From a virus: DNA of 23,311 bases. Shown here one piece after another: positions 12,433 through 20,971 of this stretch (positions within the stretch are counted from its first letter, which is position 1; every line of letters begins with the position of its first letter). A program made the translations under genes and the position numbers. Below the pieces are notes generated by a model that saw only the letters and a program-made list of their open reading frames with translations, did no database searches and was not told the origin of the DNA. The stretch covers positions 1-23,311 of the IMG/VR virus record IMGVR_UViG_3300036985_001413. The stretch is one strand, 5' to 3'.

Positions 12433-13832
12433 TAGTTAACCGTGAATCCCGGTGGCGGCGCTGGAGTACCCGGTGTAGCAAATGAGCCAGATGCGCCGGC
12501 AGGAAGCCGCCCCATCTTGCTTTGCGCTTCCAGTTTCTCAAAGCCTGCTGTGAGAGCGTTTTTATAGTCTTGAGCAGCCATCTTAAATTCGGCCTCAGAA
12601 GTCGACTTCTTCATGCGGTTCATTGCGACTGTTGCCTTAGTACCTTCAATCTCTGTAATCGCGCCGCCGCCCTTCAGCTTTTCAAATGCCTCCAAGAATG
12701 CTCCGCCTTCAAGTTGGTCAAGTTTTGCCTTCATGTCGGCTTCTGGAGTGCCATCAACTTTCGACGCGAACGGGCGCAATGTTGCACCTATATAGGACTC
12801 AAATCCAGGGTGTGCCAACATAGTATCTATATGGGCGAATACCGTATCCTTTATTTTCTGCGCTCCCGGTAAGGTCAATCTGGCTTTTGCTGCGCCTTCA
12901 CCGACTTCCCTCGCTTCGCTCTTTGCCCCAGCTATCCCACCTTGAATAGTCGCATCGCTGCTACCCAAGGTTCGCTTTTCATCAATAGCTTGCTTTCGGC
13001 TGATGAGTTCAGTACCCAAATTCGGAGCATCCTTGCCATCAGGCCCACGCTTCACTACAGAAACGGGGGCGTACTTGGCATCGTTGCCGCCTACGACAAC
13101 AGTCGACGCAACCTGTTTGGCGAACCGTGGGCTAGCATCGCCTTCATTTACCCATGTCCTGCCGTTATCGGTGCTGACCTTCTTTTGGACGTATGGCTCA
13201 TCTTTCGGGCCTTTGACGAAAACTTCCTTGAACATTGACGTTGCCACGGAAGGCGAACCAAACGGCTTCTGTTGCGTCGGGTTGTTTTTGTCAATGAGAA
13301 CCTTTTGCTTGTTACCGTTGGGGTCGTATTGCTCAACAACCTCCCAATCAGCCGATTTCATCTTGTCAGCAAGCATCGACTTCAATCCGGCGTCACGATA
13401 CGCAGGCATACGCGAAGTCATCATCGCCTGCAGAACCTGTTCTTTGGTTCCAGCAGGTACAGCCTCTCGCACTCCCATATCCCCCGTAGGCGTAGGCGGC
13501 CCCATAGGCTGTTCTTGACGGCCTTGCATGACCTCCACAATCTTTCCAATCTCGTTGTCGCGCCTGATGCGATTACTCTCGCCCAACGCCCGATACCCTT
13601 CCTCCGCCCCCTGCGTAGCCTTGCTAGCGTTGTACTGGTGCAGCATGTTGGCGATACCTTGCAACGGCGATGCGCCGACGTAGGTGTTGCCCACCATGCC
13701 ACCCGTAAGCGGCTGCTGACCTTTTGCTGCCATTGCAGCAGCCATCTTCTCCTGATTGGATAGACGCCGCAGTTCAGCAGCGGTTTCGGGGTCAGCATCC
13801 CACTCGGTTTGGCCGTATTGGTTAGTCGCCAT
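12432..13832 (-). CDS. Internal virion / ejection-type protein, 466 aa
   Basis: ATG 13832 has GAGGA upstream. The product is soluble, Ala/Gln/Lys-rich and mainly helical. Early residues (ELRRLSNQEKMAAAMAAKGQ) and GGMVGNTYVGASPLQGIANM match the openings of podovirus internal proteins. A middle domain holds KKVSTDNGRTWVNEG. Near residue ~390 is LKGGGAITEIEGTKATVAMN, a motif I recall from many phage proteins annotated as internal or DNA-transfer proteins. The C-terminus is Gly/Pro-rich. It probably travels inside the capsid with its two neighbours and is ejected. The stop overlaps the next gene as TAATG. Confidence 0.65.
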   Translation of the reverse strand: MATNQYGQTEWDADPETAAELRRLSNQEKMAAAMAAKGQQPLTGGMVGNTYVGASPLQGIANMLHQYNASKATQGAEEGYRALGESNRIRRDNEIGKIVEVMQGRQEQPMGPPTPTGDMGVREAVPAGTKEQVLQAMMTSRMPAYRDAGLKSMLADKMKSADWEVVEQYDPNGNKQKVLIDKNNPTQQKPFGSPSVATSMFKEVFVKGPKDEPYVQKKVSTDNGRTWVNEGDASPRFAKQVASTVVVGGNDAKYAPVSVVKRGPDGKDAPNLGTELISRKQAIDEKRTLGSSDATIQGGIAGAKSEAREVGEGAAKARLTLPGAQKIKDTVFAHIDTMLAHPGFESYIGATLRPFASKVDGTPEADMKAKLDQLEGGAFLEAFEKLKGGGAITEIEGTKATVAMNRMKKSTSEAEFKMAAQDYKNALTAGFEKLEAQSKMGRLPAGASGSFATPGTPAPPPGFTVN

Positions 13833-13840
13833 GATCGTCC

Positions 13841-14695
13841 TCAGAACTTGAACGTGCCAACTGGAGCGCCCATCGCAGCACCGCCTAGCGAGAACAACCC
13901 GCTCATCATGGCGTTGTTCGATGCGTTCTGGGCGTTCGATGCGTTCATGTCAGCACCATACTGAGCCTGCGCCGCACCAAACAACGGAGCCGGTGCAATA
14001 TTGCTGTTCTGAGCCGCACCCGGCACGGCAAACGGGTTCGATACCTGAGATCCGCTCATCAGGGCGTTGATCTCGTTCAGCGGGGTCTGCCGGCCCAACA
14101 GCAACTCGGCAACAGCATCCTTGCGGCGCTGCGTGTCCATGTTGAAGTCGCGCTGACCTTCTTGACCAGAAGCCAGTATCGCCTGCTGACGAGCATCGTT
14201 GTACTGCCGCCCAATCAGGTTCTGCGCGTCATCGTATGCCTCATTTCCGGGGCGAATACCTGCGGCGATCAATTCTGAGTTTCGCTGATCACGCTGGTTT
14301 GCAGTGTCCTCATTGACGCGAGACATAATGGCATCGTAGGCGCTACTGCGGGTCTGAGCCGCAGAGCCTGGTGCAGCCGGTGCGCCACTCAGGTCAAGTT
14401 GGTTGCCGATGACACCCTGCAGCGCCGTAGCACCCTGCGTACCTAGACCACCCAGCAAGCCCTTGGTCTGCATTGACGAGTCGTACAGCGCCTGTTGCTC
14501 AGGGCTGAACGTCTGTGTCATCGTGGGGCGATCTTGCGCCGTAGCGCCCTCAGTCCATGTCTGAGTCCCGTATGGGTTCACCACATTCGGGTTGTTGAGG
14601 CGCGAAGAAGCAGTTGCAGCTTCTTGGTTGGCAATGCCTTGCGCTACGGCAGCGCCTGTATAGTCGGGTGCGGGGGGTGGCGAGGGGGAACACAT
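13841..14695 (-). CDS. Internal virion / ejection-type protein, 284 aa
   Basis: ATG 14695 has TTAGGAG upstream in the 64-base gap that follows the acetyltransferase gene. The N-terminus MCSPSPPPAPDYTGAAVAQG is a typical start for a class of phage virion proteins. The middle is helical and Asn/Gln/Asp/Arg-rich (SELIAAGIRPGNEAYDDAQN, AELLLGRQTPLNEINALMSG). The C-terminus is Ala/Asn-rich and ends in a Gly/Ala hydrophobic helix (MMSGLFSLGGAAMGAP). This layout is common in podoviral proteins between the tail hub and the large ejection proteins. The Cys2 is not a lipobox because there is no signal peptide. It is probably the first of three ejection-type proteins. Confidence 0.6.
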   Translation of the reverse strand: MCSPSPPPAPDYTGAAVAQGIANQEAATASSRLNNPNVVNPYGTQTWTEGATAQDRPTMTQTFSPEQQALYDSSMQTKGLLGGLGTQGATALQGVIGNQLDLSGAPAAPGSAAQTRSSAYDAIMSRVNEDTANQRDQRNSELIAAGIRPGNEAYDDAQNLIGRQYNDARQQAILASGQEGQRDFNMDTQRRKDAVAELLLGRQTPLNEINALMSGSQVSNPFAVPGAAQNSNIAPAPLFGAAQAQYGADMNASNAQNASNNAMMSGLFSLGGAAMGAPVGTFKF

Positions 14696-14759
14696 GGGAC
14701 AGTCTCCTAACGGATTTCGCTATCAGGACTGTCGGCCCCTACGCGCAATATATGTTAAA

Positions 14760-15245
14760 TCATGCGGCTTGTAAAGCCTCTGCCGCATCAAGGTGTTTGC
14801 TGTATTGGTGGTTGATTACGCTGAACCCGATATGCTCCAGCAGGCGGCAAGCGGCAGATCCCGGCTTCGCTGTGACCACGATCTCCCGCGCCCCACGCTC
14901 TCGCAACTCGGCCTCAATGAACTGGTGGAACCGCAATCCATTACGCCCACGCCTGTACTCAGGCAGCAGGAATATCGTATCTTCGGTGGCAATCATGGTC
15001 TGGGTGTGCATCGACGGCACCAGATACATCAGGCTGTACCCGACCATCTGCCCTGTCTCTGAATTCCGCGCCGTGAAGGTGATGAGCCACCCGGCCTTGT
15101 CGTAACTGTTGTAGCGGTCATAGGATGGAGCGTAGGGCTGCTTTCCCCGGTAATACTCCATGGTTTCCTGCCAGTGAGCGCGGCCAATGGCTTCAATCTC
15201 AGACCAGCAGCCGGATAGTGGCTCAATATTGTAGGTTACGCTCAC
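14760..15245 (-). CDS. GNAT-family N-acetyltransferase-like protein, 161 aa
   Basis: The start is GTG at 15245, overlapping the gp10-like stop as GTGA. GNAT enzymes move an acetyl group from acetyl-CoA to an amine. The fold's signatures are visible: strand 4 (DTIFLLPEYRRG), the CoA-binding turn RRGRNG (98-103), the following helix (HQFIEAELRERGAREIVV), and the late motif ACRLLEHIGFSVINHQYSKH. The aromatic, charged N-terminus (HWQETMEYYRG) is common to phage members. It lies inside the tail/ejection gene block. A T7 gp13-like virion role or a host-modifying role are both possible; the acetylated target is unknown. Confidence 0.75.
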   Translation of the reverse strand: MSVTYNIEPLSGCWSEIEAIGRAHWQETMEYYRGKQPYAPSYDRYNSYDKAGWLITFTARNSETGQMVGYSLMYLVPSMHTQTMIATEDTIFLLPEYRRGRNGLRFHQFIEAELRERGAREIVVTAKPGSAACRLLEHIGFSVINHQYSKHLDAAEALQAA

Positions 15246-16804
15246 AGGGAGTTACCCACTTCAAATATGTACTCGTTAGCCATCCATTGCACTGTCAGGC
15301 TATTTGTGGCGATCTTAACCTTGCCTGACGCGCAGTAGCCCATGTCCTCGTCAGGCGAAGTCCATTCTTTGACAATCTGAAGTCCTGCCGCCCAGTTCGC
15401 CACATCCCAGTTGCTTGCATCCCATTGCGAGTTGGATGTAACCGAATACGTTGCTGAGCCTGTTATATCCGTGTCGTTAAAATCAACGTCAATATCAGTC
15501 AGGAACGACAGGTTTCCATTGACCGACAACACAGGGCGATACATGTTGTACCGCTTCTGCGAACCCATATCACCAAAGTATGAGAACGCAGTCTTGCCGT
15601 AGGCGATAATGTTATTCACCCCGTCAATGGCGCCTGTCCATGCCTTCTGCACGGTAGTTCCTGTGGCAAAGTACAACTCACCGTTGAACACGACAAAGGT
15701 TTCAGCGTTCCATGCAGTGAATTTGCACCACGATTTTGTGATGGTGTTCATCACATACTGCTCATGGGTGCCGCCTTCGGTGATGGGAATATTGACGATC
15801 AGCGCACCTTGGGCAGGGTACAGCGTGGCTTCCCACCCAAAGTTTGCACCGTAAGACCTGGCGGCTTCCGCGAAGGCATCTTCGATGATATTGGTGATGG
15901 CAAGCCGGTTGTCAATGGTTGCCGTCTGGAGCGCAGCCGATAGCGGGAAAGCGCCATTCTGGGTGATGATCACGATGTCGCCGCCGAATCGTGTCAGGCA
16001 ACGCCTCCCCAATGGCTCTCCGAGGTCATATACGCCCACTAGCGCCCAAGCAGTCGCACTGGATGGGTTCGTGCCTTGATAGACCAATACTTCGCCTTCA
16101 GAGGTCACAAACACGGCCTTATCGTCTGCCCCGTCGCCAGCGTCAATCGTCCAGGTAGCAGCGGCTACCAAGTAACCACCTTTCTTGGCAACACCACCAA
16201 GGTCGAACTCGGTCAGTGCGCCACCAGCAACGCCGGACGCGAGATACCAGAATGACAGCGAATTTTTCTCAAGGAACATCAGCCGGCCCTTGAACACAAA
16301 GGCGGCAAAGATGCTTGTTGTTGTCAGCCCGGTCAGCGCAGGAGAAGACACCGCATCGACAGCAATCCAACTTGATCCATCATAGTAGAGAGGCTTATCG
16401 ACACCGTTGAACATCATCAGGTACTGGTTCGTGCCGTCAGCGAAGTTGGTGCATTGGTGCTTGCCGTCTGTCCTGGCTGCCACCGAAGCGCCAACCGCAC
16501 CTGCGCTGGATACGTCATAGACGCCAGATGGTGTAGATGCGAACATCTTGCTCGTCCCGCTTGCGCCGTTGAACGTGGCGAGCGTCTTGACAGCACCTGT
16601 GGTTCCGGTTGCGTGGCTTGAGTAGCCGCCACGGATCTCGCAGTACGATGTACGCGGGAACCAGTTGCTCAGAACGATGGCGTGGTTTGGCTTCATCGCC
16701 GCAAGCGAGTCCCGTGCGTTCCACCCGGCTACCGGAGCAGGATAGGACATGGATCGATTGACACGCTGGCGGGGTGAGCCTTTGGATCGGAGTGGCTGTC
16801 TCAT
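15242..16804 (-). CDS. P22 gp10-like packaged-DNA stabilisation / tail hub protein, 520 aa
   Basis: Proteins of this family plug the portal after packaging and form the hub to which fibres and needle attach. The N-terminus carries SYPAPVAGWNARDSLAAM and IVLSNWFPRTSYCEIRGGY, the characteristic opening. The rest is beta-propeller-like repeats (SGVYDVSS, NQYLMMFNG, GRLMFLEKNSLSFWYL, EGEVLVYQG, FVVFNGELYFATG). Its length, 520 aa, is close to the P22 protein (~470 aa). I choose ATG 16804; a TTG at 16810 overlapping the previous stop is the alternative, and neither has a strong ribosome binding site. It is followed by the acetyltransferase through a GTGA overlap. Confidence 0.8.
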   Translation of the reverse strand: MRQPLRSKGSPRQRVNRSMSYPAPVAGWNARDSLAAMKPNHAIVLSNWFPRTSYCEIRGGYSSHATGTTGAVKTLATFNGASGTSKMFASTPSGVYDVSSAGAVGASVAARTDGKHQCTNFADGTNQYLMMFNGVDKPLYYDGSSWIAVDAVSSPALTGLTTTSIFAAFVFKGRLMFLEKNSLSFWYLASGVAGGALTEFDLGGVAKKGGYLVAAATWTIDAGDGADDKAVFVTSEGEVLVYQGTNPSSATAWALVGVYDLGEPLGRRCLTRFGGDIVIITQNGAFPLSAALQTATIDNRLAITNIIEDAFAEAARSYGANFGWEATLYPAQGALIVNIPITEGGTHEQYVMNTITKSWCKFTAWNAETFVVFNGELYFATGTTVQKAWTGAIDGVNNIIAYGKTAFSYFGDMGSQKRYNMYRPVLSVNGNLSFLTDIDVDFNDTDITGSATYSVTSNSQWDASNWDVANWAAGLQIVKEWTSPDEDMGYCASGKVKIATNSLTVQWMANEYIFEVGNSL

Positions 16805-16806
16805 AT

Positions 16807-17754
16807 TCAATTTGCCATCACAATGATTGAAAACGAAGCATCCAACTTATTGCCTGCCGGTGCTGCGCCGGGAATCGCGGAAATCTTGACCACAGCGTTC
16901 GCGGGCAGTTCGCGGTACTCAAGCGGTTGGGTTGCGTTCTGGCCAGACGCTAGCCACACTCGGTCGAGGAAGTGATAGACGGTGCTCAGGGAGGCATCAT
17001 CAGCGAACACCGTCGCCCGGATGCGGGTGTCCATCGTGTTGCTGATAGCCGCTGCGTCCCAATGTACAAGGTGGGCATGTGAGTCGGATGGCACCTTGTA
17101 CCGCCCGGACAGGCTGCGGTTCCCGCCCGGGCCGACACGATCAAAGGTAGTGGCAACAGTTGCCGCACCATTGGTGCTGCTGATCGTGACTGCACCGACA
17201 GCAACCTCACTGGTGCCTACGGAGGCAACCTCCATCCACTGAATGAATGTGTAGCCGGTTCCAATACTGACCGGCGTGGTGCCATTAAGCGTATCCGTCC
17301 TGACCTGCTGCAACCCGTTGGTGTCGAGATATACCGTCCTGACCGTCTGCGCCCCCACGCCGGCCGATGTGTCACTCGCGCTGGTGCTGACCAGATAGAG
17401 CGTCTGCCCACTGGTCGGGGTGTTCATCAGGTCTTTCGTGGTGTCCAGATAGTCGCAGGCGTCGCCGAGTACGGATGTCGAGTTCCAACCCTGCGACCTG
17501 CTGCCGAGGAGGTGGTACAGCTTGGCAGACATCCCGTCCAGTTGCCCTGTGTGCTGCACTTCGTACTCAACCGGGTGGGCGTAGGTGACTACTGGAACAG
17601 CACGTAACTCCGAGTTGGTTAATGGGCCGCTCACGGGAAGCGGATTCGATGAAGAAACCTCTGTTGTGTTGTCAGCACCAATCTGCGTAACAAATACGGC
17701 CTCGCTCGTTTCCGAGAAGCGAAAGTTCTGGTCGCCGTAGATCCGCTCGGTCAC
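16807..17754 (-). CDS. Hypothetical virion protein between adaptor and gp10-like genes, 315 aa
   Basis: I choose GTG 17754, which overlaps the previous stop as GTGA; a TTG at 17766 would add four residues. The product is beta-rich and Ser/Thr/Gly-rich, with SSNPLPVSGPLTNSELRAVP, VVTYAHPVEYEVQHTGQLDG and TGYTFIQWMEVASVGTSEVA. Its end includes PLEYRELPANAVVKISAI. It contains no enzyme motif, signal peptide or TM segment. In P22-like arrangements this slot holds small tail or connector parts, but the protein looks more like a virion surface or tail component. The specific family is not recognised. Confidence 0.6.
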   Translation of the reverse strand: MTERIYGDQNFRFSETSEAVFVTQIGADNTTEVSSSNPLPVSGPLTNSELRAVPVVTYAHPVEYEVQHTGQLDGMSAKLYHLLGSRSQGWNSTSVLGDACDYLDTTKDLMNTPTSGQTLYLVSTSASDTSAGVGAQTVRTVYLDTNGLQQVRTDTLNGTTPVSIGTGYTFIQWMEVASVGTSEVAVGAVTISSTNGAATVATTFDRVGPGGNRSLSGRYKVPSDSHAHLVHWDAAAISNTMDTRIRATVFADDASLSTVYHFLDRVWLASGQNATQPLEYRELPANAVVKISAIPGAAPAGNKLDASFSIIVMAN

Positions 17755-18461
17755 GGCGTAATCCAACTTCCAAGCGGTACGACTACCCCCGGCGACACCA
17801 TCGGCTCAGAATTACCCATGTTCAGCGTCTGCTTCATGCCGTTGCGCGACAGAGCATCCGTAACCTGATTCTCGTAGGTGCGGAAGTCTTCAGCGTACTC
17901 CAATCCTTTTTCCTTCTTCCAACGCCACCGCAGGCCCATCAGGACAATGGATTCCGGCAGCAGGATGGTGTCGGTGTCGAGCGTAAAATACTGCTTGTAG
18001 GTCGTTCCGTCGATGCCGAGAATCCAGTTCTTCGAGATGTACTCGAAAGCCCATGTGTGACCGGCAATCGGGGCGGGATTGGAGATCAGCTTGCCGCCAC
18101 GGATACGCGCCTGATAGCGAGGCCCGACAAGCGACATTGCCTTCGCAGCTTGCCAGTTCTGACCATCGATCACATAGACCGGGAGCCTCAGATCCCTGTC
18201 CCAGATCGTGCCGTTCTTGATGTAGTTGTAACCGTTGCTGGCAATCGTACTGATCGCGCCTTGGTCTTCCTGCGCCAGCGTAGTTAGCGTGGCTTCGAAC
18301 GTCAGTTCCTGCCAATCGCCGCGCTTCGACAGATCATCGCCTTCTTCCTCCAGTATGGCGAGAATCTGCCGGATCTGGGGGTCGGTAGTGCCATAAACAG
18401 TTGACGGTACGGTTAAGCCCGTCCTACCGCAAAACCGCTGAACCGTTGTCAACATGCTCAT
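17751..18461 (-). CDS. Putative head-to-tail adaptor protein, 236 aa
   Basis: ATG 18461 follows AAAGGTT. The N-terminal half is helical (LTTVQRFCGRTGLTVPSTVY, PQIRQILAILEEEGDDLSKR), followed by GDWQELTFEA and a mixed region (IWDRDLRLPVYVIDGQNWQA). Near the end is the helical WRWKKEKGLEYAEDFRTYEN. This architecture and position between capsid and gp10-like genes match adaptor proteins of podoviruses (P22 gp4-like or the first tail tubular protein), which bind the portal ring and extend the connector. The assignment rests on general pattern and context; no single diagnostic motif is present. It overlaps the next gene as GTGA. Confidence 0.55.
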   Translation of the reverse strand: MSMLTTVQRFCGRTGLTVPSTVYGTTDPQIRQILAILEEEGDDLSKRGDWQELTFEATLTTLAQEDQGAISTIASNGYNYIKNGTIWDRDLRLPVYVIDGQNWQAAKAMSLVGPRYQARIRGGKLISNPAPIAGHTWAFEYISKNWILGIDGTTYKQYFTLDTDTILLPESIVLMGLRWRWKKEKGLEYAEDFRTYENQVTDALSRNGMKQTLNMGNSEPMVSPGVVVPLGSWITP

Positions 18462-18472
18462 AGATTAACCTT

Positions 18473-19201
18473 TCAAATTACTCCATCAACCGTGGATTCC
18501 GACTTCGGTGGTCGGCCACGGCGTTTGGGCGGCTCACTGACCTGTGGTTCGTCATCCAATAGGTCAGATGCGCTGATTCCCTGCTCGACGTATGGCTGCT
18601 GAAACGTCTGCTGCTGCGGGATCATGCCCTTCAGCGCCTCAACTTGAGCCTTCAGCCCTTCAAGTGATGCCTTGAGTCCGGCGTTCTCCTGCTCCAGCGC
18701 GGTCATCTGGATCGTCAGACCACCATGATCCTTGACGGAGTTCAGCCAGTTCTTCGCCTTGTTACGGAGTTCCAGAGCGCCCATGCCGATTCGCTTCATG
18801 CCCTCATCGTTGACTTGCGCGAGGTCTTCCACGGTCAGACAGTTGATGGCAATCAGCATCTTCTGCTGTGCCGGCGACACTACGCCCCATCCGAGGATCG
18901 GCGTACCGTGCAGCGGCATCTCCTGCCCGTTCTGCCACTTCTTGTACCCGTCACGCCACAGATCAGCCCACTTCTGTGGGATTCGACCATCACGGACTCC
19001 GCGATCAAGGTCTTCAAGCCACCGGGTGACTTTCTGCTCAACACAGTCTTTGGAGTACGGCGGCGTCACCAAGGCGAAATCAACATCCTTCGCCATGTAT
19101 CTGCCTTCGCGCAAGCTGGCCTCCTTGTCTTCGACAGGGCGGCGCTCAAAGCGCACATAGGCAGGACGTTCTTCGCGGTTCGATACTTCTCCGACGGACA
19201 T
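18473..19201 (-). CDS. Virion-region protein with helix-hairpin-helix-like core, coiled coil and AT-hook-like tail, 242 aa
   Basis: ATG 19201 has a strong AAAGGAGG. Three parts are visible. Residues ~37-155 are a conserved-looking core (DFALVTPPYSKDCVEQKV, HGTPILGWGVVSPAQQKMLI) ending in a helix-hairpin-helix-like CLTVEDLAQVNDEGMKRIGM. Residues ~163-193 form a coiled coil (ALEQENAGLKASLEGLKAQV). Residues 226-233 (KRRGRPPK) are a good match to the AT-hook that binds the minor groove of AT-rich DNA. I recall similar cores in other phages, always of unknown role. DNA contact near the capsid vertex or a packaging/assembly role are possible. It lies between a 71-aa gene and the adaptor. Confidence 0.6.
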   Translation of the reverse strand: MSVGEVSNREERPAYVRFERRPVEDKEASLREGRYMAKDVDFALVTPPYSKDCVEQKVTRWLEDLDRGVRDGRIPQKWADLWRDGYKKWQNGQEMPLHGTPILGWGVVSPAQQKMLIAINCLTVEDLAQVNDEGMKRIGMGALELRNKAKNWLNSVKDHGGLTIQMTALEQENAGLKASLEGLKAQVEALKGMIPQQQTFQQPYVEQGISASDLLDDEPQVSEPPKRRGRPPKSESTVDGVI

Positions 19202-19215
19202 GGGTAAAGCCTCCT

Positions 19216-19431
19216 TTAGTTGGCGCTGAGTTGGGTCAGAACAGAAGCGGCTTGGGTGGCTGCGTTGTCGGCTGCGGTGGTGGTGACCAGTTTGGCACGA
19301 CCAGGTGCATCAAGGTTTCCCTCAACGTACCAATCTTGAAAAGTGGCAACCACGCCAAATTCCTGCGTTACTTTGGCATCGGTTGAACCAACACCCAATG
19401 CGGTTTGAAGTTGCGCTCCGGTGATAGCCAT
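19216..19431 (-). CDS. Hypothetical phage protein, 71 aa
   Basis: I choose ATG 19431, with AAAGGAG upstream; the longer frame from 19464 starts in the region just after the terminator and has no ribosome binding site. The product (MAITGAQLQTALGVGSTDAK, then EFGVVATFQDWYVEGNLDAP) is small, soluble and Ala/Thr-rich, ending TQAASVLTQLSAN. It is the first gene after the capsid block terminator, in front of the AT-hook-like protein. The family is not recognised; small virion-module proteins of this size are common. A TATAAT at 19464-19469 precedes it but lacks a -35 partner. Confidence 0.6.
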   Translation of the reverse strand: MAITGAQLQTALGVGSTDAKVTQEFGVVATFQDWYVEGNLDAPGRAKLVTTTAADNAATQAASVLTQLSAN

Positions 19432-19478
19432 GATGCTCTCCTTTGGGTTTGACGATGGACACAATTATATGCCCATTG

Positions 19479-19501
19479 AAAAACCCCCGCCGTAGCGGGG
19501 G
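19479..19501 (-). terminator. Rho-independent terminator after the capsid genes
   Basis: On the minus strand a perfect 7-bp GC stem (CCCCCGC with GCGGGGG, 19484-19490 pairing with 19495-19501) closes a four-base loop and is followed by five T residues (19479-19483). It starts 13 bases after the stop of the decoration-candidate gene and lies 48 bases before the next gene's start. It should end or reduce transcription leaving the capsid genes, lowering tail gene output unless read-through, antitermination or a second promoter operates. Confidence 0.9.
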
Positions 19502-19513
19502 AGTTCCGGTTGC

Positions 19514-19987
19514 TTAGTCCGGGCAGGTCAGCATGACGATCTTTGCCGAAGCATCGATTGCCACCGCACAGATGAAGTCAGTCACCAGTGCGCTGACATC
19601 CAGCGTACCATCAGTCGTGCCAATGGCCGTCAGAGCATTGCCGTCCGCACCTGCAGTAAGGGCGGTCGTCAGGGTTGCAACGCCACGGGTCTGAATCCAC
19701 CCATAGCCGCCGTCAGCAATAACGGCTTGAAACACGCCAGCTCCTACACCGCCGCTGTCCGTAACGTCCATCGTTACGATGGTCGTTTGGCCGGCAGAAG
19801 CACCGGAAACAGCGTAGTAGTAGGCAAAATTTCCGGCAACCGAAGCTACGTCGCCAGCGCCATTGTTGAACTCAACGTATTTGTACTGCTTGCCGTTGTA
19901 GTCTCGGCCAACGGTTCCAACAGCGAACTCCGGGCCTTCCGTGCTGGTGCGAACGCGATCCAGCAGCATTCCAGTGATGTAAGACAT
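19514..19987 (-). CDS. Putative capsid decoration / head protein, 157 aa
   Basis: ATG 19987 has AAAAGGAG upstream. The product is beta-rich, Gly/Ala/Thr-rich and acidic: MSYITGMLLDRVRTSTEGPE, then DYNGKQYKYVEFNNGAGDVA, FQAVIADGGYGWIQTRGVAT and ending AKIVMLTCPD. Proteins like this directly after the major capsid gene often decorate or stabilise the shell, and phrases such as GxVGRDYNGKQYKYVEF resemble that group. The call rests on position and composition only. It is the last gene before the terminator. Confidence 0.55.
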   Translation of the reverse strand: MSYITGMLLDRVRTSTEGPEFAVGTVGRDYNGKQYKYVEFNNGAGDVASVAGNFAYYYAVSGASAGQTTIVTMDVTDSGGVGAGVFQAVIADGGYGWIQTRGVATLTTALTAGADGNALTAIGTTDGTLDVSALVTDFICAVAIDASAKIVMLTCPD

Positions 19988-20008
19988 GATTTTCTCCTTT
20001 TCCGAGGG

Positions 20009-20971
20009 TTAGGCGAGAGCCAGACCTTGTTGATGACGGTTGGAGCAAGTCAGGTTGCCCATCCACAGGATCGGCACGACATCGCCGTCTTGGTTGATCG
20101 GACGCTGCGAATCGACGATTTCCAGATCCGCGTCACGATGCACCACCAGTTCCAGATAGTTGCTATTCAGGAAGTAGGCGTGAGTCGTGGGGATGCCGGA
20201 GTTGCCGTCGAAGTAGACGTCAGCGTTCTTGTACTTCAGGGAAACCAGGCCTGCATTGGCGCTCTCAGCGTTGGTGTAACGCTTGATGCTGGTCTGCGAA
20301 GCCTCGAAATACTTGTAGAACGTGTTGTCCATCACGATCAGGTCGGGCTGGTCATCGGGGCCGCGATCCAGATTGAGCCACAGCGGAAGCATGATGCTGT
20401 TCTCGATGGTCGTTGCCGATGCAGTGACCGAGTTGTCCGAGCAGTCGAAAATCTGACTTTTCCAGAACGTGTAGGTACCAGAATCAATGCCGCCGACAGT
20501 GCCGGTTCCGAGGTCGGAAACCAGAGCCTGCAAACCATTGATCTGGTTCGACAGGGTGCCAGCCGAGTACAGGTCGGACGAGAAGTTGTTGTTGAAGGTG
20601 CGGATCGCATTCTTCATCTTCGACTTCGCCAGCGAGAAGATGCGGGACTCGCCGGAGTTGATGCGCTTCTCACGACCGGAAGCGACGATGTTAACCGCGA
20701 TCTGACGCCACTGGTACTCGGCGGCGCTGATAACGTCGGACGCGCCGATGTTCAGCAAATCCCAATCGCTGTAACGCTGATAGGTGGAGTTCTCGGCATA
20801 GTCGAGCGGAGTAACGATGGTCAAGCCGCCGTCTTCGCTGCGATAGTTGCCGCGTTTGTACATGTGCTTCAGAAGGGCGTTGCGGTTCGTGAGGTTGTCC
20901 TTGACATCCTTGCGAACCTTGCGGAAGGTGGAAGTCACCAGTTCCGTGAAGGTACTATTGGGGCTAGCCAT
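20009..20971 (-). CDS. Major capsid protein, 320 aa
   Basis: This is the shell-forming subunit. ATG 20971 has AAAGGAG upstream. The product begins MASPNSTFTELVTSTFRKVR, followed by NRNALLKHMYKRGNYRSEDG and IVTPLDYAENSTYQRYSDWD, with later DQPDLIVMDNTFYKYFEASQ, LKYKNADVYFDGNSGIPTTH and YFLNSNYLELVVHRDA, ending in MGNLTCSNRHQQGLALA. These are characteristic of a phage major capsid family with a predicted HK97-like fold in podoviruses (from memory). Its length fits the family, and it sits directly after the scaffold gene. No protease gene is seen between scaffold and capsid. Confidence 0.85.
   Translation of the reverse strand: MASPNSTFTELVTSTFRKVRKDVKDNLTNRNALLKHMYKRGNYRSEDGGLTIVTPLDYAENSTYQRYSDWDLLNIGASDVISAAEYQWRQIAVNIVASGREKRINSGESRIFSLAKSKMKNAIRTFNNNFSSDLYSAGTLSNQINGLQALVSDLGTGTVGGIDSGTYTFWKSQIFDCSDNSVTASATTIENSIMLPLWLNLDRGPDDQPDLIVMDNTFYKYFEASQTSIKRYTNAESANAGLVSLKYKNADVYFDGNSGIPTTHAYFLNSNYLELVVHRDADLEIVDSQRPINQDGDVVPILWMGNLTCSNRHQQGLALA

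Noticed and set aside
19464-19469. TATAAT on the minus strand just after the terminator, as a sigma70 promoter
   Set aside because: The hexamer 17 bases upstream is CGGCGG, there is no extended -10 TGn, and the site lies in an A/T-rich patch. It is possible only with a phage-specific or activated polymerase.
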